Source of the DNA: Pirellulales bacterium
GTDB lineage: Bacteria; Planctomycetota; Planctomycetia; Pirellulales; Thermoguttaceae
Assembly (NCBI GenBank): GCA_016935315.1
Contig: JAFGRD010000036.1
Location: 1 to 64,000, forward strand
DNA: 64,000 nt
Direction: 5' to 3'
Below, in pieces: positions 63,953 to 64,000 of the stretch. How positions within the stretch are numbered: position 1 is the first letter of the stretch; every line of letters starts with the position of its first letter. Both the position numbers and the translations under genes were made by a program. The notes below the pieces were generated by a model, which saw only the letters and a list, made by a program, of their open reading frames with translations, had not been told where the DNA came from and searched no databases.

Positions 63953-64000
63953 CTAGGTCCCGAGATCCGCTTCGGGCGTGGCGTCGTCATCGGGGTCGAA
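63953..64000 (-). CDS. Possible C-terminus of a truncated protein
   Basis: On the minus strand the edge reads FDPDDDATPEADLGT then TAG at 63953. The acidic tail is plausible protein, and its stop precedes a stem-loop, but 15 residues cannot be assigned. Confidence 0.35.
   Translation of the reverse strand, partial: FDPDDDATPEADLGT

Overview
This GC-rich window comes from a member of the Planctomycetota, probably Pirellulales-like. The evidence is the trio of DUF1549/DUF1553, DUF1501 and pre-peptidase C-terminal (PPC) proteins, a giant secreted protein with the planctomycetal N-terminal motif (LETLESRLVLDG), Tat-exported Gfo/Idh/MocA oxidoreductases, a fused SecDF, and a TPR protein ending in two RNA-polymerase-alpha-CTD-like domains. 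All taxonomy and function calls are by reading and recall; no search was run.

Layout. 1-0.76 kb: end of an EF-hand protein with a coding tandem repeat, then a decayed IS630-type transposase. 0.76-7.9 kb (minus): PPC protein, DUF1501 protein, and a DUF1549/DUF1553 protein carrying a very long Ala-rich coiled coil. 7.9-9 kb: gene-free, with two ~225-bp MITE-like elements whose ends match the IS630 remnant. 9-12.6 kb (minus): a zinc-ribbon/TM/STN-like composite protein. 13.1-16.4 kb (minus): two-subunit ATP-citrate-lyase-like enzyme, translationally coupled. 17.2-19.8 kb (plus): a protein joining two alpha-CTD-like domains to a sigma-region-4-like helix-turn-helix. 19.9-31 kb (minus): a 3709-residue surface protein with two CotH kinase modules, eight lamin-tail domains and a dockerin. 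31.4-38.5 kb (plus): tRNA-Thr(CGT), TPR-alphaCTD protein, tgt, yajC, secDF. 38.7-43.1 kb (plus): GlmU-like nucleotidyltransferase and a PQQ-type beta-propeller. 43.2-46.1 kb (minus): tandemly duplicated oxidoreductases. 46.3-49 kb: LRR lipoprotein and an HD/nucleotidyltransferase. 49.3-54.2 kb (minus): pentaheme cytochrome, DUF362 and DUF2723-like membrane protein, with a HEAT/TPR protein upstream. 54.4-62.6 kb: STN-like protein and a chemotaxis cluster (cheY divergent; cheW, cheR, cheA, cheC, cheD, cheY). 62.6-64 kb (minus): PHA-system protein, TIM-barrel isomerase and the edge of another gene.

How genes work together. tgt-yajC-secDF is a conserved neighbourhood for tRNA queuosine modification and Sec export. 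CheA/W/Y/R/C/D form a nearly complete chemosensory core, but no chemoreceptor or CheB lies in the window. The aclB-aclA pair would split citrate to acetyl-CoA and oxaloacetate.

The most unusual signals are (i) the structured MITE family, whose hairpins show compensatory base changes between copies and whose ends match the IS630 remnant, (ii) a second short dispersed repeat with inverted ends, and (iii) two unrelated proteins in one window that carry tandem alpha-CTD modules without the rest of RNA polymerase alpha, one of them combined with a sigma-4-like domain.
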